From: Bacteroidaceae bacterium
GTDB lineage: Bacteria > Bacteroidota > Bacteroidia > Bacteroidales > Bacteroidaceae
Assembly (NCBI GenBank): GCA_017534815.1
Contig: JAFXVS010000037.1
Coordinates: forward strand, 32,704-96,703
Direction of reading: 5' to 3'
DNA: 64,000 bases
The notes beneath the pieces were generated by a model. It was given only the letters and a program-made list of their open reading frames with translations, was not told the origin of the DNA and searched no databases. Both the position numbers and the translations under genes were made by a program. This document shows, one piece after another, positions 42,159-49,848 of the stretch (the first letter of the stretch is position 1; each line of letters begins with the position of its first letter).

Positions 42159-44502
42159 ATATATTTACTGTATTCTCATAAATCTTTGGTAGGATTCTAG
42201 TGAGATCTTCATCATATTTAATAGCCTCCTTGTCAATCTTCTCTAAAACTTCATAAGAGCAAATGTCAATATGACTCATATTGGCTTTCAAAATTTCTCG
42301 TTCTTCATCAAACTCCTTCCATGCGTCGAGCCACTTGCTTAATTGGGGGAATTGTTCAGGATCCAGATTTTCTTCCTTTGATCCCGACAGTTGCATCAAT
42401 TCATTATCTGGTGTTTCAATTCCATCAGTCAATTTTAGTTTGTTTTTAATTGATTTTTGTTCTTCTGGACGTAACGGAGCATATCCGAGTAGCAACTGTT
42501 CAGTGTTCCATCGGACATGTTCTAACTGTGCTAAGATGGTCAAATTCTCTTTGTCGATTTTACTATGACCATCCCATCCGATGCTCCGAAGTTTAGTCCA
42601 CAAATGCGCTGCGGCATAGTTGTTTGACCAGAGACTTGCTGCTAATGATTTCCCAGCTTTTATGGTTACATCTTTACCAAGTTTTTTTCTGTATTCATTT
42701 CTTCCTCCAATGCGACCTTTATATGTCGAACTATATTGTTCCCATAGTTGATTGGCAGCAGCTTCCATGTTTTCTATATTCTTGATATTGTAGCAACTGC
42801 TCATCATTCCAAATGCTTTTAGCTTAGCAAATTGATTGAAGTTATTACGATGACTAACAGATGAGTTTCCTGTCATCTCAATTTTATTTTTGAAGCATTG
42901 GCACATTGCATCACCATATGGTTGGTATGCAAGAACTTGAACTACATTGTTATTTTCGTCATACACCTCATCTGGTAAATATAAAGATGCCGCAAATGAA
43001 GCATTGTCTTTGGAAAAACAGATAGCAATGGTCAACTTTACATTCTTTTGTGCTGTGGCTTCTCGGATATAGCATTGTACTGTTGGCATTTCAAGATTTC
43101 CTTGGATAAATTCCCAATCAACATCAACTATTTTCCCTCCTAAAGTATAATCCTCTCTGTTTCGATATGGAGAGTGGCTATTGCTGTCCGTTAATGGATC
43201 ATTCCATGATTCATCATTGGCAGCATAAGGAATGTGCGTGCCTTTATTATAATAGATGTCATCATCCTCCGCTTTTATGTATCTCCATCGTGACAATGCA
43301 AATAATTCCTTATAGTGTCCTTGGATGTATTGCATTTCATTTTTAGCAACAGCATCAATGAAAGTTATTCGGGTTCTTAAATTGTTACTCTGATTCTTTA
43401 TGAAATTCGGATAATGGGCTATGTGTGCTGCTTCGATACCCATGGCCACCCCCATTCTACTCATACCAACGACAATAAGGTGAACCGTTTCGTTGCTGTC
43501 AGGTGTTATTGGCTTATCACCCTCCAACGGTAGATACTTGCTGTTTTGTGCATCTATGCTCAGAGATGGATAAACTAAAACTTTTTGAGCCCATGTCTCA
43601 TAGTAGTTAAATGGCCTAAATTTTAAGACGGAAGATATGTCACTATTTACATCTGTGAATTGAAAAACGGAGAATGAACTTTGGTATTCAAACATGACAC
43701 GGCACATTTTCTTAGAAAAGGGAATCACGGTATCCTGCTTAATTCTTCTTAATAATTGCGCCAGCAATTTAACACATTCCATGTTTTTAACATCGTGATG
43801 GCTGCCGTTTTGTTCAATGTCAAGTTGCTCTCCAATGACATGAATACAGTTTGCTCGTTCGATTTGCAAGTGGCTCAAGTCCTCTTCAAGGGTGCGTTCT
43901 CCATGATATATCACAACCCTTTCTTCATCTTTCCCTATGACAGAAACGATCTTCTTCCGAAGAACAGATACGTCACGATTTGTCATGACTAAAACATGCA
44001 AAGAATCCCTCCCTAATAGTATTTGTCCTATTAAATTAGGAACCATTTCATTTCCACCGATTATTACATCATAATTATTTAATGCATATGATCTTTGAAA
44101 CCACCTTTTCTTGTCATAACGCAATTCTCCTGATTTCCATCTTTCACTCCTTTTTTCCACCCATGAAACTATTGCAGAAACTAAAATGCCATTCAATAGA
44201 AAGACTCCGAAAACACCTGCAATTAGTAGATAAAGCCTGCGTGAGAAACTCATCTCTTGGTGCGCTCCTGGATTGATATAGTTTTCATAAGTGTCCCAAA
44301 ATAGGCCGTCTTTGATAAATGATAACGGCTCTGATGCCCCAAATATATGAACAAGGGCAAATTGGGCAATGACTCCAATGAACCATATTCCCACTGGTAG
44401 CAACATAATGATGCATAGGAATTGCTTAAGACTGCCCTTAGCAACCATCCTGTCAAAATATATTGGATTCAATAGATTTTTTATATTCTGGATCATTCTC
44501 AT
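42151..44502 (-). CDS. Two-TM RCK/CASTOR-like channel with C-terminal RyR domain
   Basis: A 783-residue protein. Two membrane segments (about 27-52 and 88-114) flank a loop that could line a pore, as in CASTOR/POLLUX and related two-TM channels. Then comes a TrkA-N/RCK-type nucleotide-binding fold (NNYDVIIGGNEMVPNLIGQI at 142-161) and a second one (VHLIVVGMSRMGVAMGIEA at 340-358). The C-terminus (about 650-783) carries a RyR domain: LAQLEHVRWNTEQLLLGY at 657-674, then SHIDICSYEVLEKIDKEA. The pore assignment is by topology only. It lies 56 bp after the STAND gene in the same operon. My reading is a ligand-gated ion channel whose RyR tail senses a messenger; a non-channel membrane sensor is the alternative. 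Confidence 0.75.
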   Translation of the reverse strand: MRMIQNIKNLLNPIYFDRMVAKGSLKQFLCIIMLLPVGIWFIGVIAQFALVHIFGASEPLSFIKDGLFWDTYENYINPGAHQEMSFSRRLYLLIAGVFGVFLLNGILVSAIVSWVEKRSERWKSGELRYDKKRWFQRSYALNNYDVIIGGNEMVPNLIGQILLGRDSLHVLVMTNRDVSVLRKKIVSVIGKDEERVVIYHGERTLEEDLSHLQIERANCIHVIGEQLDIEQNGSHHDVKNMECVKLLAQLLRRIKQDTVIPFSKKMCRVMFEYQSSFSVFQFTDVNSDISSVLKFRPFNYYETWAQKVLVYPSLSIDAQNSKYLPLEGDKPITPDSNETVHLIVVGMSRMGVAMGIEAAHIAHYPNFIKNQSNNLRTRITFIDAVAKNEMQYIQGHYKELFALSRWRYIKAEDDDIYYNKGTHIPYAANDESWNDPLTDSNSHSPYRNREDYTLGGKIVDVDWEFIQGNLEMPTVQCYIREATAQKNVKLTIAICFSKDNASFAASLYLPDEVYDENNNVVQVLAYQPYGDAMCQCFKNKIEMTGNSSVSHRNNFNQFAKLKAFGMMSSCYNIKNIENMEAAANQLWEQYSSTYKGRIGGRNEYRKKLGKDVTIKAGKSLAASLWSNNYAAAHLWTKLRSIGWDGHSKIDKENLTILAQLEHVRWNTEQLLLGYAPLRPEEQKSIKNKLKLTDGIETPDNELMQLSGSKEENLDPEQFPQLSKWLDAWKEFDEEREILKANMSHIDICSYEVLEKIDKEAIKYDEDLTRILPKIYENTVNIYD

Positions 44503-44558
44503 TTTTGATTATATTTAGGTAATAATTCATTGTTTGGCGGCAAATGTACAAAAAGAAT

Positions 44559-47120
44559 CTAATATTCAATTTCTACCACCTCACCTCCATTTCCTGCTCT
44601 TGGATTTTTCATGATGAATGAATGTTCCTCCGTATGGAAATCGTTCTTGAACGATGTGATATAAATTCGCCAATACTCTGCGTTCTTTTCCTGCTTTTTC
44701 CATTCATTTAGGCGAACCATCGTCCCATAGAAATATGAATTAACTAATTTCTTATTTATTCTTTTTACATACCATCCATAAACAGGTCTCACATCGTTTT
44801 GGATGCCGTTTTCACGACTCAAGAAATACACCTCAGAAAACAATCCCACGGTAGAAGAAGAAAAATGTTTACGCAAATTACTTTTCACAGTGTCAAGTAC
44901 AGCAACTTCACACATCCATCGCCTCTCATCATCAGTGGTTTCTGTATTTCTATTATCTTCCTTCGCAGATACTTTAAACAGACGATCTATGGCTTCTCCT
45001 TTTCTCGCGAAAAGAGTCTCTAACGGTACGTCCTCACACAATGGCAGATTTACTTCTACCGGCTGAATTTGGTTCGCTAATTCATACTGCATAGGTTTGA
45101 AATCACGCTTGGACACAGTCAGAAGGCCCTTTTTCGTCTTTAATGGATCTTCGAATGAGAATAGAAAGTAGCCCGCTGAGTCCGTTCGCACCATTTCACC
45201 ATTCAGCGACACATATGCCTGATTAACAGGAATGGTCTTTTCCTTCTTAGGATTAGGATTGTAGACCACACGCCCCTTCAACGTATATCTTGTGTTACGA
45301 TTATATAGAATATGAACAATCTTTGGTTCAATCGAATCTGAAGGGTGAAGAATAGATGTCGTATTAACACACATCTTTAGAGTATCTGTCGGCACAACAC
45401 AAATCTGTATGCTATCATGCTGATAAATGCTGTCATGCAATTGGAATGATATTTTTACCGTACTGGAATCCACCGGGAACGTCCCCAGCAAGCTGTCATT
45501 CATTTTTTTGATAAGCACGTTTGCTCCCCATCTTGGTTTGTCAGCAAAGGCAGAATCTACATCAATATCGAGGGTGACTGTACGATATAATTCGGAATCC
45601 AGCATTTGCGGCTTCTCGTCCTTCAATTGCCATACCAACCATCCTCCGCCAACCATCAAGATGAGAATGAATCCTATTAGGATGCTTTGCCCAATCCTCA
45701 TTCGCTTGTTTTTTTTCTCCATCTCTGCAAGAAGCTTTTCCTGTCTGATTCTTTCCTCTTCCTGCTGTTTCTGCAAAACGCGTTCTTCTTTGTGGGCTTG
45801 CACGATGGGGCAAAGAATGTCATGAACAAACTCGATGCGGAGGTCTCCTGCATAGTTAAATTGTCGTAATATCTTCTTTTGGGAACAAAGGAAGTCCAGT
45901 TCTTCTTTTGGTACCCCATCACCTCTGACGGCATCAGAGAGTGACTTTATGTCACGTCGCCCCTGCTTCGTGAGGAGATTTTCTTCCAAATACTTAACCG
46001 TTTTCTCTGATATATTGGATATGGCGTCGGCATATAACTCGGAAATGATTACATTTGCCTTCTTCTCGACGAGTTCGCCTGTTATCGTGTCTTCGGTGTG
46101 TGCATCATACAAACGATTCAGATATAGCGACAACATAGCCGCACTCACTTCAATCTCAGGAACTCCGTCAAGTTTGAAATCGGTTTTGCCAGTCACCTTC
46201 TCAATAATCAGTTTTGCCACCTGCTCGCTGATGAGTCCTGGCACAGGACGCATAATGATCTGCGCGGCCTGTTCCTCGCTGATTGGACGAAGCCCATATC
46301 TGTTTTGTTTCAACGAAGGAATAGATGCGGAATAGTATTCAAACTCGGAAAGGAAATCCTCCCTGATGGTGAAAACTAAATGCACTTCATTGTCTGTAAC
46401 ATAGTCAGGGGCATTGTCCTTGGCCTTGAGATTGATGTCATTAAACAAGTCCGCGATGCTCTCGTCATTCAATACAGTAATTTCCTTTTGTGTGTCGGAT
46501 GAGACAATATATCCCTGCTGCAATTCGCTGGGCATGATGTCATTGAGAAAATCTGCCAGTTCTGCAAAAAAACTTCTTTTTCTCGCTTCGACACCCTGCA
46601 ATGTGAAAATTTCCTCAAACTGGTCGAAGAAGATTAACAACTTGATGCGAGTTCCGTCCGAAGCATGAAATGTGTGGCGATGGAAGAATTCATACAGACT
46701 TTCCTCTTTAGGATTTCCACATGCCACCACTTGTTTTATCCGATTTGCCAGATTTGCCTCTCTGTTTCGTTTTTCATCATCAGACAACGTTCTCTGATTG
46801 CCTTGCTCATCGAGTGGAATTGGAATCATCGCATCCTCAATAGCCTTCTTTATCTGACTAAGATAAGAATCCTCCTTCGAATCCCCATCCTTATGAGAGA
46901 GACGAACCATGATGGGTAGGAATCCGTTTCGCCGAGCGGCAGGTATGATGCCTGCATTCAAAATGGAAGACTTGCCGATTCCACTTTTACCATAAAACAA
47001 TGTGCCTTGATCATTTAACACACATTGGGTCAAGTCACGAATGTCTTCATCGCGACCATATAAGATATCACCTTCTCTGTATGATTCAAGCCCCAACCAT
47101 GGGTTTCCCTTTTTTTCCAT
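44559..47120 (-). CDS. Membrane-anchored STAND (nSTAND1-like) NTPase with periplasmic C-terminal region
   Basis: An 853-residue protein. The N-terminal NTPase has the nSTAND1 pattern: NPWLGLESYREGDILYGRDE, Walker A YGKSGIGKSS (43-52), Walker B LLIFFDQFEEIF (161-172), sensor-like TIREDFLSEF (251-260) and RPISEEQAAQII (279-289). A winged-helix-like part follows, then a Glu/Lys-rich coil (445-473) and one membrane segment (about 479-499). Residues 500-853 would be periplasmic and contain a carboxypeptidase-regulatory-like beta domain (INQAYVSLNGE-like, with TDSAGYFLFSF). STAND proteins are switch ATPases that oligomerise when a threat is sensed. Most have their sensor inside the cell; here it may be outside the inner membrane. 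It is 6 bp after the SIR2-like/TIR gene. Confidence 0.85.
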   Translation of the reverse strand: MEKKGNPWLGLESYREGDILYGRDEDIRDLTQCVLNDQGTLFYGKSGIGKSSILNAGIIPAARRNGFLPIMVRLSHKDGDSKEDSYLSQIKKAIEDAMIPIPLDEQGNQRTLSDDEKRNREANLANRIKQVVACGNPKEESLYEFFHRHTFHASDGTRIKLLIFFDQFEEIFTLQGVEARKRSFFAELADFLNDIMPSELQQGYIVSSDTQKEITVLNDESIADLFNDINLKAKDNAPDYVTDNEVHLVFTIREDFLSEFEYYSASIPSLKQNRYGLRPISEEQAAQIIMRPVPGLISEQVAKLIIEKVTGKTDFKLDGVPEIEVSAAMLSLYLNRLYDAHTEDTITGELVEKKANVIISELYADAISNISEKTVKYLEENLLTKQGRRDIKSLSDAVRGDGVPKEELDFLCSQKKILRQFNYAGDLRIEFVHDILCPIVQAHKEERVLQKQQEEERIRQEKLLAEMEKKNKRMRIGQSILIGFILILMVGGGWLVWQLKDEKPQMLDSELYRTVTLDIDVDSAFADKPRWGANVLIKKMNDSLLGTFPVDSSTVKISFQLHDSIYQHDSIQICVVPTDTLKMCVNTTSILHPSDSIEPKIVHILYNRNTRYTLKGRVVYNPNPKKEKTIPVNQAYVSLNGEMVRTDSAGYFLFSFEDPLKTKKGLLTVSKRDFKPMQYELANQIQPVEVNLPLCEDVPLETLFARKGEAIDRLFKVSAKEDNRNTETTDDERRWMCEVAVLDTVKSNLRKHFSSSTVGLFSEVYFLSRENGIQNDVRPVYGWYVKRINKKLVNSYFYGTMVRLNEWKKQEKNAEYWRIYITSFKNDFHTEEHSFIMKNPRAGNGGEVVEIEY

Positions 47121-47126
47121 CTTGCT

Positions 47127-48524
47127 CTAATCTTGATTCATTATGCGACTTATATTTTCTGCCACCTGCTCAATATCTTCACTCCCAGCAAAGTGAATGG
47201 CGTTATACTGTCTCAGCTTTTCAGGAATAGCAGCCTTGTAGAAATCAAAATCTTTGACTGCAATTGGGATGATAAATGTGCGTCCCATGCTGATTGCGAC
47301 CTCAATGGCCGTATCCCATTCATTCCTATATACATGCGATTCCTTTTTCTCTTTTGTGATGTTGCCGGAGAAAATTGGAATGAAATATTGAGCCGTACGG
47401 ATTGCCTTATATATCTCCTCCATGAAATTTCCACCTTCAGTCACGTTATTGCGGTCATACCACACTCGTTTGCCTAACTTTGTAAGGGCTTCATATAGTT
47501 TGTCTGCAATTTCGCTATCCGATCGTGAATAGGAGATGAAAACATCCATTCTCTCTTTGGGCTGGTTAAACTTTTCCGTCTCTTTTTCCTCTGCCAATTT
47601 CTTATTCAGACGTGTTATAATTTGCTCCATCACTTCCGATGTGTTTTGTCTTGTAAAGGTCTGAACACGAGCAAGAAAATTAATCAGTTGCTCATCAGGC
47701 AAGTCGTAGGCCAGCATGCCATGACCAAGATTCGACTTACGCACGGAATACCAGATGAATCTGAAAAGCCAATTATCATGGCTATTGCCAAGCATCAACA
47801 GATATTTATCTCTCAGTGCATTGCACAAGTTCTTTGGACGGACCTTGTTATCATTAGAAAGCCACGATGACACATAATCCAGCATATCCGTGTCTGTCAG
47901 CGCATATTTCTTCACCTCTTCGCAATACTTGCCAAACATGTAATAAACCGTTGGCTTGCGCAAATCTACTTCTGTCTTAATGTCATCGTTCTGGACAGGA
48001 TTGTTGCAAAAGCGCATCACGCGTAACTCGTCTTTCCATACATTTCGCATCGCTTGCTCCACGATGGGTGCGTAGCTGGTGGTGATGACAAAGGGAAACT
48101 GACGAATGGAGAGAAATTTTTCAAGTTGCTTGGTCGCAGGGAATCGGTTCTTGGCAAATATCTGATAAACGAGATCGTAAATCTTGTCACGGTCAACCTC
48201 TCGATCTCCAAAGTGATTTTTATATTTATCAGAATAAATCATCTCCGAAAAACTGTGAGGATGTTTTACACCAAGTTTTCCGGCTAAACCTTTTATGATG
48301 AACTCATTGATGTTCATACTGATGACCTCATCATTCTCATTCTTGCGCTCTACCGTCAACAATTCTGGACCAATTACAGGGATAACTTTCCCATCAATGA
48401 TATTCTGAATCAGTAAATCCCATGACTGTTGATCGGGGTCTTTTGACCCCGTAGTTGATATGGCATCACCAAAGATATCAACATCCTTACTGCTATCCTG
48501 TACTTCCTTCATTTTTTCTCTCAT
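47127..48524 (-). CDS. Degenerate SIR2-like domain fused to a TIR domain
   Basis: A 465-residue soluble protein. Residues about 35-290 match a SIR2-like fold: VIPVIGPELL (45-56) for the nucleotide loop, ITTSYAPIVEQA (147-158) where sirtuins have T-x-N-x-D, and YYMFGKY (194-200) where they have the catalytic His-Gly. Both catalytic residues are therefore replaced (Asn by Ser, His by Phe), so the domain may bind NAD or a derivative without cleaving it. The C-terminal TIR (326-465) starts MDVFISYSRSDSEIADKLYE and keeps a candidate catalytic Glu at 402 (VYRNEWDTA). It is the first gene of the second transcription unit of the island, with its own upstream element. Confidence 0.85.
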   Translation of the reverse strand: MREKMKEVQDSSKDVDIFGDAISTTGSKDPDQQSWDLLIQNIIDGKVIPVIGPELLTVERKNENDEVISMNINEFIIKGLAGKLGVKHPHSFSEMIYSDKYKNHFGDREVDRDKIYDLVYQIFAKNRFPATKQLEKFLSIRQFPFVITTSYAPIVEQAMRNVWKDELRVMRFCNNPVQNDDIKTEVDLRKPTVYYMFGKYCEEVKKYALTDTDMLDYVSSWLSNDNKVRPKNLCNALRDKYLLMLGNSHDNWLFRFIWYSVRKSNLGHGMLAYDLPDEQLINFLARVQTFTRQNTSEVMEQIITRLNKKLAEEKETEKFNQPKERMDVFISYSRSDSEIADKLYEALTKLGKRVWYDRNNVTEGGNFMEEIYKAIRTAQYFIPIFSGNITKEKKESHVYRNEWDTAIEVAISMGRTFIIPIAVKDFDFYKAAIPEKLRQYNAIHFAGSEDIEQVAENISRIMNQD

Positions 48525-48561
48525 ACAAATAGGTTTTGGTATCAGTTCTTATGAAACATAG

Positions 48562-48573
48562 TTGCAAATTAAG
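48562..48573 (-). promoter_or_regulatory. Promoter-like box upstream of the SIR2-like/TIR gene
   Basis: On the minus strand CTTAATTTGCAA, 38 bp before the start codon. The same 12 bases occur upstream of the TPR gene at 52010-52021. It is near, but not identical to, the TAnnTTTG -7 consensus. Confidence 0.5.
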
Positions 48574-48625
48574 CACTTTTTTCTTATTTCTCCTAATCTT
48601 TTCTTACTTTTTTTGTATTCTTGAG

Positions 48626-48643
48626 TTCTGTGGGCGCACACAA
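48626..48643. promoter_or_regulatory. Palindromic operator-like element, copy 1
   Basis: TTCTGTGGGCGCACACAA, one base different from the copy at 52094-52111. It lies 53 bp upstream of the promoter-like box, in the 163-bp gap that splits the island into two transcription units. Confidence 0.6.
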
Positions 48644-48687
48644 CAACAGTTTTTTTACATGAAAAGACATTGCGATTTTTTTTTTTA

Positions 48688-49836
48688 TTACTTTCTGAGC
48701 ATCACTTGCCAATTTCGACCCACACCTTGTTTGGTGTACTCTTCTGTTTGATAACCAGCCTTATTAATACGAACATGAGGATGAGGCTTCTGCTTTTCAA
48801 TAGGAATATTGAGTTCGAAAGTTCCATCTGCTTGTGAGGTTGTAGTGATGCCCTCTGCTTCAATGGTGGCTCCATTGAGCGGTTCCCCATTTTCATCAAT
48901 TATGGTTCCTGCCAACATTCCATAGGTGTTGGAACGATGGATATTAAGCGTCACCTCCCCCCCCCTTTGCAACATCACCATAGTGTCCACATCCTCATAA
49001 CCATCTGCAATGAAAGTCAGTCGAACCTCTTGGTTAGCAAAACGTCCTGGAAGGTTCTTATAGAGACCTATTTCATCTGTCTTGGTCAGCACTAAAGGTC
49101 TTTTCTCATTGTTAAGAGTCAGCATCACCTTTAAAGAATCGGGGGTGGGTAAGTTTTTATTCTGTGGGGTCGTATCATTCAATCGTATAGCAGTATCAAA
49201 CTCTGTGTTATAATGCCAAGTCCATAACAGTAGCGACAACACTACAATAGCCCCAATAGTTTTTAATGTCACGCCTTCCCAGAAGCGTATACGGTAGCGA
49301 TTCCATAAATAGCTGTAGGCATCTGGCACTTCTATTAGGATGGACACAGTACGCACCAAGGCTTTCCGCTTACGATAGATACGTGGATCATCTCCGTAGT
49401 CATCAATGTTCACGCCCAAGATGTCGCCATCTGGGAAGGCTGCCTTTAACACTGGATTCAGACATTCGTGTTCATCGTTTGAATAAGATGTCCCATCTAC
49501 AATATAGGGAAGGATATGGTCACGTCGCCCTGTGTCAAGGAAATGTTGAATCTCCTTGCCCACCCATGTTGATTTGGCAGAATTAGGCGAACATATGACG
49601 ATCAGCCATCGTGCATCATCCAATTCCTTGGCCAGTCCCTCGTTCAGCGAAATCGTATTTAAATCAGTCCTGTAACGGAACACCTTCAACTTCCTCGGCT
49701 TCTCTCCTTTTTTTACAACTTCATCCTTTTCATTCTTGATGACCACAGGCATGCTGTATGCCTCCAACTTCCGTTGCAGCCATTTCGCCCATTTGTCATC
49801 CTTTGAGTTATAACTTATAAATGCCGTGTACTTCAT
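48688..49836 (-). CDS. Membrane TIR protein with carboxypeptidase-regulatory-like C-terminal domain
   Basis: A 382-residue protein. The TIR domain (about 1-170) begins YTAFISYNSKDDKWAKWLQR; the candidate catalytic Glu is residue 95 in STWVGKEIQ. A membrane segment follows at about 190-208 (TLKTIGAIVVLSLLLWTW). The C-terminal part contains beta-rich sequence and a carboxypeptidase-regulatory-like domain near 305-382 (GTIIDENGEPLNGATIEAEG, then ADGTFELNI). If the TIR is cytoplasmic the C-terminus is periplasmic, so the protein has the makings of a receptor with TIR output. It follows the secreted TPR gene by 12 bp, which suggests the two work together. Confidence 0.88.
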   Translation of the reverse strand: MKYTAFISYNSKDDKWAKWLQRKLEAYSMPVVIKNEKDEVVKKGEKPRKLKVFRYRTDLNTISLNEGLAKELDDARWLIVICSPNSAKSTWVGKEIQHFLDTGRRDHILPYIVDGTSYSNDEHECLNPVLKAAFPDGDILGVNIDDYGDDPRIYRKRKALVRTVSILIEVPDAYSYLWNRYRIRFWEGVTLKTIGAIVVLSLLLWTWHYNTEFDTAIRLNDTTPQNKNLPTPDSLKVMLTLNNEKRPLVLTKTDEIGLYKNLPGRFANQEVRLTFIADGYEDVDTMVMLQRGGEVTLNIHRSNTYGMLAGTIIDENGEPLNGATIEAEGITTTSQADGTFELNIPIEKQKPHPHVRINKAGYQTEEYTKQGVGRNWQVMLRK

Positions 49837-49848
49837 ATTTGTTAACTC

